The notes: generated from the letters alone by a model not told the origin. 37,860 bases of DNA from an uncultured Paracoccaceae bacterium (GCA_951812305.1 CATOSB010000024.1:1-37860), one strand, 5' to 3'. Counted from the first letter of the stretch, positions 14,004 through 21,773 are shown. Program-made: numbers and translations.

Positions 14004-14605
14004 GCGCAGCGACAGACATGCAGGCCCTGCGCCGGGCGCTGACGGAGGCGGGGCCTCTGCTGACGCGGGGGAGCGTTGCCTTCGACAGGTCCGCGGCACG
14101 GGCGCTGCTGCGCCAGATGCGCATCGCGGTCGCCGCCACGAAGCGACTTGAGGATACAGGGGCCTGGGAGCGCTGTCTCGCCGCGCACTCCAAGGTCACA
14201 ATCCCGTCTAGGGCCTCGCTGCGCGCGGCGCTGGACGGGCTGGGATCGCTACCGGATATGGCGGGCGGTGATAACCGGGCCCTGGCGCGGATCGTATGCA
14301 CGACAGCGCATGTGGCGGGTCTGGACGCGGAGACCTTGCGCGGTCCGCGCCCGGCGCAGCACATCGTCCAACCGCGCCAATTGGCAATACTGCTGGCGGC
14401 GGCGCTGACCGGAGCGAGTTACGCGCGCATCGGCGCCGCACTCGGGGGTCGCCATCACACCACGGTGACCCATGGGCTGCGCCGGGCGCGGGAGCGGCTG
14501 GAGACATCCGACACAGCAGCGCTGATGGCGACCGAGGTGCTGGACCGGCTGGAAAGCGGCCGGGCCGGGAGGGCGGAGAGATGCAAGAGGAGAACGGATC
14601 AATGA
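14000..14605 (+). CDS. DnaA domain IV-like DNA-binding protein
   Basis: 201 aa from GTG 14000 (overlaps the previous stop; ATG 14018 is an alternative). The C-terminal third 'YARIGAALGGRHHTTVTHGL' followed by RRARERL fits the DnaA C-terminal signature (IG..LGGRDHTTV.HA.), the helix-turn-helix plus basic loop that recognises DnaA boxes. There is no AAA+ ATPase domain, so it is not a replication initiator by itself. It could bind DnaA-box-like sites, compete with host DnaA, or act as a regulator. Confidence 0.7.
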   Translation: MSAATDMQALRRALTEAGPLLTRGSVAFDRSAARALLRQMRIAVAATKRLEDTGAWERCLAAHSKVTIPSRASLRAALDGLGSLPDMAGGDNRALARIVCTTAHVAGLDAETLRGPRPAQHIVQPRQLAILLAAALTGASYARIGAALGGRHHTTVTHGLRRARERLETSDTAALMATEVLDRLESGRAGRAERCKRRTDQ

Positions 14606-14820
14606 ACCCACACAGGAATGTAATCGAGACAGAGGACGTGGAACGGCTCGCCCTTGTCATCCTGAACGCGCTCGACGGACTGCCGGTCATTCAGGCGAAG
14701 GCTGTCCTCCGCGAGGCGCGGGACCTTTTGGTGTTCGGATCCACCTTCGATGCCCGACATCTGGACTTTATTCGTCAGACAGGATCTGACGGATCACCTC
14801 CTTCCGTCTCTCCCGAATGA
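14602..14820 (+). CDS. Hypothetical early protein (72 aa)
   Basis: MNPHRNVIETEDVERLALVI onward; helical, acidic. ATG 14602 overlaps the stop of the DnaA-like gene. Its last 53 nt overlap the 3' end of antisense gene 2, suggesting the cassette was placed at its end. Function unknown. Confidence 0.55.
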   Translation: MNPHRNVIETEDVERLALVILNALDGLPVIQAKAVLREARDLLVFGSTFDARHLDFIRQTGSDGSPPSVSPE

Positions 14821-14962
14821 GAGAGACGGCCTCATGAACGTAATCGCCTCCGATCCGACGCATTCCGGCTTTTCTTTTCTGCCGGGCGATAGATTCTGCG
14901 AGAAGCAGGATCTCCGCCGTCAGAATGGATTCGAACAGTGTCCTTTCGGGTTCGGTGGCCAT
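14768..14962 (-). CDS. Antisense cassette gene 2 (64 aa)
   Basis: MATEPERTLFESILTAEILL onward; an almost entirely helical, charged protein (RRKEVIRQILSDE at the end). GGAGGG lies just before ATG 14962. It is read from promoter-operator A. A 7-bp stem (CGTCAGA/TCTGACG, 14773-14791) lies in its last codons. Small size, antisense orientation and a private promoter resemble moron or anti-defence genes; function unknown. Confidence 0.6.
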   Translation of the reverse strand: MATEPERTLFESILTAEILLLAESIARQKRKAGMRRIGGDYVHEAVSLIRERRKEVIRQILSDE

Positions 14963-14970
14963 GCCCTTCC

Positions 14971-15072
14971 CTCCATCGGTTGTGTGGCAGCACCGATGAT
15001 CGCGGCGGCGGGCCTGGGCGTCAATGCCCTGCGCTCCGCCGCCGCACCAGCGTGCGGGAGGGCGGCGTGATG
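14971..15072 (-). repeat. Repeat A: promoter-operator unit of antisense gene 2
   Basis: A 102-bp unit that matches 15388-15489 at about 100 of 102 positions. On the minus strand: TTGACG (15024-15019), 17-bp spacer, GATCAT (15001-14996), and CATCGGT-N11-ACCGATG (14974-14998) overlapping the -10. On the plus strand it encodes a 24-codon ORF (begins MIAAAGLGV) ending in a TGA that overlaps the following ATG. Confidence 0.75.
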
Positions 15073-15141
15073 GAGGTCGGGATGAGCATCCGAACGCGGC
15101 GGGACGTTGTTTGTTTCGCCCGCCGGGCGGGCGATCTGATC

Positions 15142-15381
15142 TCAGTCCTGACTGTCGATGCGGATGACGTTGTCATCGTCAGGGATCGCGGGATCGACAT
15201 CGTCCATGATGATGCGGGGCAGCGTCGTGGCGGGCTTGAACCGGAACTTGCCGCCGGGCGGGACGACGAACATGATTGATCCAAAGGGGCCACACTCGAA
15301 TGTATACCGTTTGGCGTCGCGGCTGCCATTGGTGAGTTCCAGCGTAGCTCCGGCGGGGACATCAAACGACAGTCGTTGCAT
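15142..15381 (-). CDS. Antisense cassette gene 3 (79 aa)
   Basis: MQRLSFDVPAGATLELTNGS onward; mostly beta-strand-like with an acidic C-terminus (PAIPDDDNVIRIDSQD). GGAGAAAGAG directly precedes ATG 15381. Promoter-operator B drives it. A 7-bp stem-loop (CGCCCGC/GCGGGCG, 15117-15133) lies 9 nt after the stop and could end transcription, though it has no U-tract. Flanked by 102-bp direct repeats. Function not recognised. Confidence 0.6.
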   Translation of the reverse strand: MQRLSFDVPAGATLELTNGSRDAKRYTFECGPFGSIMFVVPPGGKFRFKPATTLPRIIMDDVDPAIPDDDNVIRIDSQD

Positions 15382-15387
15382 CTCTTT

Positions 15388-15489
15388 CTCCATCGGTTGT
15401 GTGGCAGCACCGATGATCGCGGCGGCGGGCCCGGGCGTCAATGCCCTGCGCTCCGCCGCCGCACCAGAGTGCGGGAGGGCGGCGTGATG
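15388..15489 (-). repeat. Repeat B: promoter-operator unit of antisense gene 3
   Basis: Near-identical to repeat A. On the minus strand: TTGACG (15441-15436), 17-bp spacer, GATCAT (15418-15413), and the inverted repeat CATCGGT-N11-ACCGATG (15391-15415). The predicted transcript starts near 15406, inside the inverted repeat, 25 nt before the ATG. Confidence 0.75.
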
Positions 15490-15783
15490 CATGCGGCAAG
15501 GCTCTCCCGGTCGCCCCGGCTCAAGCGGGTGCATGCATGTCTCGCCGACGGTGCCGAGCGCTCGACACTTGAGATCATCACGGGCGCGCGGGTCTGCGCG
15601 GTCAATGCCTGCATCGCGGAGTTGCGCGCCAACGGGGCCCAGATCGCCTGCCGCCAGATCCGCGACCCCGCCACGGGCGGACGGCTCTGGCTTTACCGGA
15701 TGGTGAGGCCCGCCCCGCCATCGGTTCAAGGGGAGGGCCGAACGCCCGCCCCGCCATCGGTTCCGGGGGAGGATATGTCATGA
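15487..15783 (+). CDS. Winged-helix-like early DNA-binding protein
   Basis: 98 aa from ATG 15487, the last bases of repeat B. The core 'RSTLEIITGARVCAVNACIAEL' followed by 'GAQIACRQIRDPATGGRLWL' looks like the HTH domain found in many Mu-like phage accessory regulators that ends in a wing. The C-terminus holds two copies of an APPSV(Q/P)GE peptide from a short DNA duplication (about 15710-15770). Its target is unknown. Confidence 0.55.
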   Translation: MHAARLSRSPRLKRVHACLADGAERSTLEIITGARVCAVNACIAELRANGAQIACRQIRDPATGGRLWLYRMVRPAPPSVQGEGRTPAPPSVPGEDMS

Positions 15784-16562
15784 CGGACCGTGCCGACCTG
15801 AGGATCGTGGAGAATCCGGGCACCCCCGGGCTCGTGTTCGCCGGCGAACTTTCGCACGCCGATTGGCGCGATATCGGTCTTGGGCTGGCGCGGGAGCGAT
15901 GTGACAGTGCGTTCGAATGGCGCATCGGTGACTGGGCGGTCGCCGCCTCAGGGGTCATCTCGACCCTGGCGGAGGCGGCGGGGATCGTTGGCGAGAGCGA
16001 GGGCAATATCCGCAAGTTCGTCTCGGTCGCCAGGGTTTTCCAGCCTGTTCGCCGGCGAACAAATGTTTCATTCCACCTGCATCTTGAAGTGGTGGCTTTG
16101 CCCGAGGTCGAGCAGGAGCGCCTGCTTGATCTGGCCAGCGCCGAACACTGGACGCGTGCGCTTATGCGGGAAGAGGCACGGGATGTTCGCCGGCGAACAA
16201 ACGTCAGTGATCTGGCGGGTGAGAACGCGCGGCTCAAGCGCGATCTGGCCGCAGCGCGCGCGGACCGGGACACTGCGCGCGCGGCGCTCAGGGCGACGGA
16301 GGCGCGCACGAAGGACGCGATCGGCGAGATCGGGCGGGTCTGGCACGAGATTGACCAGGTGACGGCGGCCTTCTTTGATCCGGACAACCCCGCCGGGGCA
16401 GCCGCCCTGCACGGCAACGCGCGGGCGAAAGCCGCGACGCGGCTCAAAAAACGGCTCGAAGCCCGTGTGGCGGAGATCAACACCATTGCGGCGCGCATCG
16501 AGGCCCGGCTGGTGGCCTCTGGCGCAGCGGACACCGGCGCGGACACCCGGGGGGATCGGTAA
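15780..16562 (+). CDS. Early-operon protein with coiled coil, function unknown
   Basis: 260 aa, starting MTDRADLRIVENPGTPGLVF. The N-terminal globular part (WRDIGLGLARE, WRIGDWAVAAS, AAGIVGESEGNIRKFVSVA) suggests a KorB/ParB-like or related helical DNA-binding region. A long coiled coil from about residue 140 (LAGENARLKRDLAAARADRD) follows. It contains three copies of the palindrome GTTCGCCGGCGAAC in its own DNA. It overlaps MuA by one base (TAATG). Confidence 0.5.
   Translation: MTDRADLRIVENPGTPGLVFAGELSHADWRDIGLGLARERCDSAFEWRIGDWAVAASGVISTLAEAAGIVGESEGNIRKFVSVARVFQPVRRRTNVSFHLHLEVVALPEVEQERLLDLASAEHWTRALMREEARDVRRRTNVSDLAGENARLKRDLAAARADRDTARAALRATEARTKDAIGEIGRVWHEIDQVTAAFFDPDNPAGAAALHGNARAKAATRLKKRLEARVAEINTIAARIEARLVASGAADTGADTRGDR
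15836..16198. repeat. Three intragenic GTTCGCCGGCGAAC palindromes
   Basis: Perfect 14-bp palindromes at 15836-15849, 16047-16060 and 16185-16198, 211 and 138 bp apart. The last two share flanks (T before, AAA after). The first is read in a different codon frame (VFAGEL) than the other two (VRRRTN), so protein conservation does not explain the repetition; a DNA site is more likely. Confidence 0.6.
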
Positions 16563-18376
16563 TGGGCGCTCTGGCACTCAGATCGCTGCGCGGGCAGGTC
16601 CCCGATTTGCAAGCCCCCTGCGCAGCGGCTGCACCCTGCGTACAAGCCCCCTGCACCCCCGGTGTACCGCCGTCCCCGCCACATCCATCCCTGCCGCCCG
16701 AGGGTGCGGCGCTCGACCGCGCCCGGGTGCGGCTGGCGGCGGTGGCAGAGGCCGGGCGGCTGGCGTCCGACGGGATGGCGCATGCCGAGGCTGACAGGAT
16801 CGCAGCTGAGGGGGCAGGTGTTTCACCGGCCTCGGTGGCGTCCTGGCGCGCCCGGGTGCGCGGCCTCGGCCCCGAAGCGCGTCTGGCGGCCCTGATGGAT
16901 GCACCCCGCCGGGGCCGGCCCAAAGGCGGAGGCGGCGGCCCCGGCGCGCCGGAGGAGGCACTTGACGATCTTCTGGCGGCCCTGGCCTTCGAGCACGGCG
17001 CGCATCTCACCGCCTCCCATGTGGCCCGCGTGGCAAGCGTGCGCCTGCGTGTGGATCTCTCACTCAGATCGATCCAGCGCCGCCTGGCGGCGTTTCGTGA
17101 AGAGCACGCCCGCGATCTCTCTGCGGTCTCGGACCCCGACAGGCACCGCTCCCGCCGTGCCCCGGCTTTCGGGCGGCGCTCGGAGGATATCTCAGGCGTA
17201 ATCACGGAGCCGAACGCGCTCTGGGAACTCGACAGCACGCCTGCGGACGTGATGTGCAGCGACGGGCGGCAGACCATCGTGGGCGCCATCGACGTGGGTA
17301 CGCGGCGGGGTCGGCTTCTGGTGGTGCCGGTCAGCCGGGCCACGGCGATCTGCGCGCTTCTGAGGCGCTGCCTGATCGACTGGGGTGTGCCGGAGGTTGT
17401 GCGCACCGATGGGGGTGCGGACTATACCTCGGCACATCTCGTGCGCGTACTGGCCGATCTGGCCATCGGCCATGACATCTGCCCGCCCTACACGCCCGAG
17501 GCCAAGCCCTTCATCGAGCGGTTCTTCGGTACCGTGACGCGGGATCTCTTCGCCTACCTGCCGGGCTTTGTCGGCCACAGCGTGGCGGACCGCAAAAAGA
17601 TCGAGGCGAAGACGTCGATGGCGGCACGGCGTGGCAAGAAGGCGCGTGAGACCTTCGCCGTGGCGCTGAGCGCGGGTGAGCTGCAGGCCCGCTGCGATGC
17701 GTGGACCGAGACCGTCTATCACACAAGGCCCCATGCGGGGCTGGGCGGCGAGACCCCGGCGGCACGGGCGCGGGCCTCGGCGGAGCCGCTGGCCCGGATC
17801 ACGGATACCCGCGCGCTCGACCCGCTGCTGGCCGAACCGGTCAAGGGCGGCGGCACAAGAGTGGTGCAGAAGGACGGCCTCGAGATCGGCGGGCACTGGT
17901 ATATCGCGCCGGAGTTGGGCGAGCACGTGAAGACGCGGCTCCAGGTCCGGCTCGATCCCGCCGATCCGGGACAGGTCTTCGTCTTCACGGGTGACGGGCG
18001 GTTTCTCTGCCTGGCCGGGGAGGCGACCGGGCAGGCACGGGCGGAAGTGGCAGCCAGGGCGAAGGCCCGGGCGAAGGCAGCCGACAGCGCGGCGCGCGCC
18101 CGGGCGCGCGAACTCAAGTCCACCCACAGGCCGGACCGGGCGATGGACGACGTCCTGGATGCCGGATCGCGCGCGGCCGGCAATGTGGTCGATCTCCCGC
18201 GCCCCGCCGATCCCCATCAGACGCCGGCACTCGCGCAGGCCGGCAAGGCCGCCCGCGCTGCGGACGCCATGGCGACCGGGGACCACCCCGATGCGGTCCG
18301 GGTCAATGGTGCTCCGGGCGGCGATCCGTTCAAGGCCGCGCTCAAAAAGCTTTATCTCAAGGAGGAACAGACATGA
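16562..18376 (+). CDS. MuA-type DDE transposase
   Basis: 604 aa. An N-terminal DNA-binding region (HTH-like 'EGAGVSPASVASWRARVRG') precedes a retroviral-integrase core with D224 in 'WELDSTPAD', D283 in 'VRTDGG' and E319 in 'PFIERFFGT' (D-x35-E spacing). A Mu-type C-terminal barrel and a basic Lys/Arg/Ala-rich tail follow, the latter comparable to the MuB/ClpX interaction region. It cuts and joins phage ends during integration and replicative transposition. Stop overlaps the start of MuB. The unusual N-terminus is rich in Ala, Pro and Cys. Confidence 0.93.
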   Translation: MGALALRSLRGQVPDLQAPCAAAAPCVQAPCTPGVPPSPPHPSLPPEGAALDRARVRLAAVAEAGRLASDGMAHAEADRIAAEGAGVSPASVASWRARVRGLGPEARLAALMDAPRRGRPKGGGGGPGAPEEALDDLLAALAFEHGAHLTASHVARVASVRLRVDLSLRSIQRRLAAFREEHARDLSAVSDPDRHRSRRAPAFGRRSEDISGVITEPNALWELDSTPADVMCSDGRQTIVGAIDVGTRRGRLLVVPVSRATAICALLRRCLIDWGVPEVVRTDGGADYTSAHLVRVLADLAIGHDICPPYTPEAKPFIERFFGTVTRDLFAYLPGFVGHSVADRKKIEAKTSMAARRGKKARETFAVALSAGELQARCDAWTETVYHTRPHAGLGGETPAARARASAEPLARITDTRALDPLLAEPVKGGGTRVVQKDGLEIGGHWYIAPELGEHVKTRLQVRLDPADPGQVFVFTGDGRFLCLAGEATGQARAEVAARAKARAKAADSAARARARELKSTHRPDRAMDDVLDAGSRAAGNVVDLPRPADPHQTPALAQAGKAARAADAMATGDHPDAVRVNGAPGGDPFKAALKKLYLKEEQT

Positions 18377-19368
18377 CCGATCCCGTCACCCGGCTGCATC
18401 CCGATCTTCCCGACCCCGCGCCTGCCGGCGCCCCTGAAACGCCCCCGGGTCCCGACCCCGATACGGCGGCCACGATGCGCGCGGTGGCCGCCGAGATGGC
18501 GGCCTGCGGGCTAAGCCAGGCCGTGACGGCGCGCGGTTTGGGGGTGAGTTCCACCACGCTCCATCGCTGGCTCAAGGGCGACTATGAGGGCGATGTGGCC
18601 CGCGTGAGCGCGAAAGCGCGCGCCTGGCTGGAGACCCGGTCCGAGGCGCGCGCGCTGACGCTGACGCCCGCCGGTCTCGACACCCATGCAGGGTTAAGCC
18701 TGACCGAAGAGGTGATGGCCGCGCTCGCCCATGCCCAGGCCACCGGTGATGTGGTGTTGATCCATGGCCGCTCGGGCGCGGGCAAGTCCTGGGCCCTGAA
18801 GAGCTACGCGGCGGCGCGCGCCCAGGTCACCGTGCTGACCGTGACCTGCGGCATCACCTCGCTGCATGGTCTTTACGGGCGCATCGCGCGCGGCCTCGGG
18901 GCGGGCGGGCGCTTCGTTTCCGCGCTGGAGGCCGAGGATGCGATTCTCGCGCGCCTTGAGGGTCGCCACGCGCTTCTGGCCATCGACGAGGCGCAGCATC
19001 TCTCCGCCCGGCTCATCGACGCGCTGCGTGGCCTGCGCGATCTCTCCGGCTGCGGGCTGGCGCTTCTGGGCGACGAGACCTTGCGCATGACGCTCGGGCG
19101 CTGCCCGCAGGTCACGGGCCGGATCGGTGTGCGCGTCGGCCTCGGCGTGCCGGGTGAGGCCGATGTGACGACGCTGCTGGAAACCGTGCTGGGGCGGACG
19201 CCTTCGGGGGCCGAGCGCAGGTGCGCGCAAGCCGCTGTCGCCGCGCCCGGGGGGATGCACGCGCTGCGCCGGCTCATGGCGCGCGCCTTCATGATCGCCC
19301 GCGCCGATGAGCGGACGGCGATCACACCCGACGATATCGCCGCCGCTGCGGCCGGCATGGAGGCCTGA
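18373..19368 (+). CDS. MuB-type AAA+ ATPase, target DNA activator
   Basis: 331 aa. N-terminal helix-turn-helix 'GLSQAVTARGLGVSSTTLHR', Walker A 'HGRSGAGKSW' at about residues 131-140, Walker B 'LLAIDEAQHLS', and a C-terminal domain (ITPDDIAAAAAGMEA). It binds target DNA, hydrolyses ATP and brings targets to MuA. GGAGG lies 7 nt before ATG 18373, which overlaps the MuA stop. Confidence 0.93.
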   Translation: MTDPVTRLHPDLPDPAPAGAPETPPGPDPDTAATMRAVAAEMAACGLSQAVTARGLGVSSTTLHRWLKGDYEGDVARVSAKARAWLETRSEARALTLTPAGLDTHAGLSLTEEVMAALAHAQATGDVVLIHGRSGAGKSWALKSYAAARAQVTVLTVTCGITSLHGLYGRIARGLGAGGRFVSALEAEDAILARLEGRHALLAIDEAQHLSARLIDALRGLRDLSGCGLALLGDETLRMTLGRCPQVTGRIGVRVGLGVPGEADVTTLLETVLGRTPSGAERRCAQAAVAAPGGMHALRRLMARAFMIARADERTAITPDDIAAAAAGMEA

Positions 19369-19421
19369 GCTCCCCGTCCCGCCCGCGAAATCAACCGACC
19401 CACCAACCCGGAGGACATGAT

Positions 19422-20132
19422 ATGACCCGACCACAGACCGGCCCCGCACCCCGTGACGCGGGCGGAAACCAGATTATCCCGGATGCGCCCGCGGGCTGGA
19501 TCCACGAGGCAACCGTCCTGATCGACGGGCAGCGCTACATGCGGGATGCACAAGGTCGCCTCACGCCGGTCGATCTGGTGCGGCCCCAGGACCAGCTGCA
19601 GGACGAGATGGTCAGGACGGTGATCGGCCATGCTGAGGATCTCTCGGCGCAGATTGCCCGGTTTCGCGGCCACAGCTTCGACGACATCGCCGCCTTTGAT
19701 GCGCTGTTGCAGGACGAATATGGCGGCCATGCCCGCCGCTCGGTGAAGGGCAACCGCACCTATATGAGCTATGACGGCTGCCGCAAGGTGCAGGTGCAGA
19801 TCGCCGAGCGTGTGGCCTTCGGGCCGGAACTGCAGGTGGCGCGCGATCTGGTTGAGGAATGCCTCGCCGAATGGGCCGAGGGCAGCCGCGACGAGATCCG
19901 CGCGATCGTGGCCCATGCGTTTCAGGTGGACCGGGAGGGCGAGATCAGCCGGGGGGCGATCTACAGTCTCCTGCGGCTCGATATCGACGATGCGCGCTGG
20001 CAAAAGGCCATGGCGGCGATCCGCGACGCGATGCGGGTGGTGGGCTCGAAAACCTATATCCGCTGCTACCGCCGCGAGAGCCCCGAAGGTGCCTGGGAGC
20101 CCATCACCATCGATCTGGCAAAGGCGGGCTGA
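19422..20132 (+). CDS. DUF3164 family phage protein
   Basis: 236 aa with the DUF3164 pattern 'YMRDAQGRLTPVDLV', 'SYDGCRKVQVQIAE', 'FGPELQVARDLVEEC', 'RYDIDDARW'-like 'LRLDIDDARWQKAM'. Always found behind MuB in Mu-like phages; role unknown (sometimes mis-called sulfate transporter). GGAGGA lies 8 nt before ATG 19422. Bases from 19629 on are duplicated in inverted orientation at the right edge of the window. Confidence 0.8.
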   Translation: MTRPQTGPAPRDAGGNQIIPDAPAGWIHEATVLIDGQRYMRDAQGRLTPVDLVRPQDQLQDEMVRTVIGHAEDLSAQIARFRGHSFDDIAAFDALLQDEYGGHARRSVKGNRTYMSYDGCRKVQVQIAERVAFGPELQVARDLVEECLAEWAEGSRDEIRAIVAHAFQVDREGEISRGAIYSLLRLDIDDARWQKAMAAIRDAMRVVGSKTYIRCYRRESPEGAWEPITIDLAKAG

Positions 20133-20135
20133 GCG

Positions 20136-20324
20136 ATGTCAGACTTCGTGAACCGGCGCCTCGGACGCGTGGGCCTGGACGAGGCCGATGGAATGCAGAC
20201 ATGCATCCTTGCGGACATATCCCTCTCCCGCAACCGCGACAATCTTGTTGTTTGTGCCACGAAACCGCCAGCGCCATTGCCCCGATACGTCCTGAAATAT
20301 CTGAAAGTACATGATTATGTCTGA
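20136..20324 (+). CDS. Hypothetical early protein (62 aa)
   Basis: MSDFVNRRLGRVGLDEADGM onward; overlaps the start of the next gene. Identical copy at 37165-37353. Function not recognised. Confidence 0.5.
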   Translation: MSDFVNRRLGRVGLDEADGMQTCILADISLSRNRDNLVVCATKPPAPLPRYVLKYLKVHDYV

Positions 20325-20535
20325 GCCTTCCTATCATGATTACCTGTTCGATTATCACTTCGAGGGCTGTACCTGGTCAATCACCATCCGCGCAACCTCG
20401 CCGAAAGAAGCACGGCAGCGCATTGAGGCAATGGCCCGGGGAGTTGTTTATGTCGGCGAGCTTTACGCGGAAATCCCCGTTCCGCTCGGCGGACCTCTTC
20501 GCCGCCTCTGGCGGGGCGTGCGAGGACGAGGCTGA
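20317..20535 (+). CDS. Hypothetical early protein (72 aa)
   Basis: MSEPSYHDYLFDYHFEGCTW onward: a compact sequence with 'WSITIRATSPKEARQRIEAM', resembling small phage proteins of an alpha/beta type. ATG 20311 is an alternative, two codons upstream. Identical copy at 36954-37172. Function unknown. Confidence 0.6.
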   Translation: MSEPSYHDYLFDYHFEGCTWSITIRATSPKEARQRIEAMARGVVYVGELYAEIPVPLGGPLRRLWRGVRGRG

Positions 20536-20536
20536 G

Positions 20537-21043
20537 ATGCCCCGCCGCTCCACATCCCCCGGACCCTCGGACCGCCGCGCCACGCTGATGCGCGCGGCCC
20601 ATGCCGCCTGCCGCCGGCTGGGGCTGGACAACGATGCCCGCCACGATGTGCAGCTTGCCGTCACCGGCAAGGCGTCGATGCGGGATATGGGCTCGACCGA
20701 TCTGGCGCGGCTTCTGGACCACCTGAACGCCCGTGGCGGCGGACGCAGGGGCCGCAGGAACGGCGCGCGTGGACGATACCATCCCAAAGCGCCGCGCGCC
20801 GATCTCAGGCTCATTCACGCGCTCTGGGGCGAGTTGGCCCGCCGCGGGCTGCTGACCCGCCCCGGACGCCACGGGCTCAACACGTTCATCCGCGCCCGCT
20901 TCGGGCCACATTGGTCCTTCGTGCCGATGGATGTGGATGCGCTCACCGAGACCGCGCATATCACCGCCGTGATCCAGGCGCTGAAAGCCTGGCTGGCGCG
21001 CGACGGCGGCGGCGATGACAGGTCGGGCGGCGGGGCGGCATGA
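20537..21043 (+). CDS. GemA-like regulatory protein (DUF1018)
   Basis: 168 aa. 'KASMRDMGSTDLARLLDHLN', 'RLIHALWGELARRGLL' and 'FGPHWSFV'-type segments match DUF1018/Mu gp16 GemA, an early protein that modulates host DNA topology and gene expression in Mu. ATG 20537 is taken because the upstream frame overlaps the previous gene. Identical copy at 36446-36952. Confidence 0.8.
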   Translation: MPRRSTSPGPSDRRATLMRAAHAACRRLGLDNDARHDVQLAVTGKASMRDMGSTDLARLLDHLNARGGGRRGRRNGARGRYHPKAPRADLRLIHALWGELARRGLLTRPGRHGLNTFIRARFGPHWSFVPMDVDALTETAHITAVIQALKAWLARDGGGDDRSGGGAA

Positions 21044-21249
21044 CCGTGCGGGTCCATATCACCGACCATGCGGTGTTGCGCTATCTTGAGCGCGGGCTCG
21101 GTGTCGATGTTGCCGGGCTCCGGCGGCGCATCGCCCGCTCCCCGTCGCCCGCCCTGGCGCTTGCGGACCGCCCGGGCGACGGGGCCGCGCTGATCTGTAA
21201 CGGGCTGCGCTACTGCCTGCGGCGCGGCGCGGATGGCACGCTGACGGTC
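21040..21249 (+). pseudogene. Truncated copy of the 95-aa early gene
   Basis: First 70 codons identical to the intact gene at 36162-36449 (MTVRVHITDHAVLRYLERGL onward). At 21249 the phage sequence stops and foreign DNA begins; the open frame continues by chance to 21372 as unrelated residues. This marks the deletion or recombination point of the plus-strand phage copy. Confidence 0.85.
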
Positions 21250-21773
21250 ACCGGAACCCGCGCACGGGCCAGCCGTGCCAGTTTGATACGGACCAGCAGG
21301 TTTGGCCGGTCGATCTCGCACATGTATTCGAGACGGATGTCCGGTCGCTGCTCTTCAAGGACGTCCCGCTGACACCTGAGGGTGGCGCCATTGAGGTAAA
21401 TCTCGGCCTGAGCCGTACACTTCAGGAGGCGCTTCGCCTCGGCGCAGCGGATCTCCTTGAGACCAATCCACGCGATCTGCGTGCCCTCGGCCAGCGGCTT
21501 AATGGCCACCAGGTTGTGGTGCTCTATGATTCGGTGTCGGGCGGTGCAGGGTATGCCACGAGGCTGACGCAGGAAGAAGGGTTCCGCGCTTGCGATCTCC
21601 TGAAAGCGGCGCACAAGATTCTCTTCTGCAAGAACCCAAATTGCGTATCAAGTTGCACACAGTGTCTCAACGACTATTCAAACCAGCGCTTCTGGCCGGA
21701 TTTCGAGCGCCGCCCGGCGCTTGCCTGGATTGAGACGATACTGGGCTCGAACGTAGGCCCCAATCCAACATAA
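21250..21773 (+). pseudogene. C-terminal remnant of a DUF1998 (DrmB/MrfA-type) protein
   Basis: Continuous frame from 21252 to the stop before 21774 with no start at its left end. It contains 'VVVLYDSVSGGAGYATRL', 'LLKAAHKILFCKNPNC' and 'CTQCLNDYSNQRFW', the DUF1998 signature with four clustered cysteines. In intact proteins this zinc-binding tail belongs to helicases such as MrfA or to the DISARM component DrmB. Everything N-terminal is missing, cut at the phage junction. A residual product from GTG/ATG 21516 would be 85 aa and probably non-functional. Confidence 0.75.

Larger units (their letters stand above)
19629..21249 (+). repeat. Inverted duplication, left arm (at least 1.6 kb)
   Basis: This stretch recurs as the reverse complement of 36240-37860: position x maps to 57489 minus x. 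All encoded proteins (DUF3164 part, 62 aa, 73 aa, GemA, first 70 aa of the 95-aa protein) translate identically in both arms. The match ends at CTGACGGTC (21241-21249). The other end lies outside the window. Confidence 0.95.

Noticed and set aside
21040..21372. 110-aa ORF as an intact variant of the 95-aa protein
   Set aside because: The sequence after residue 70 is out-of-frame DUF1998 DNA, so it is a chance extension.
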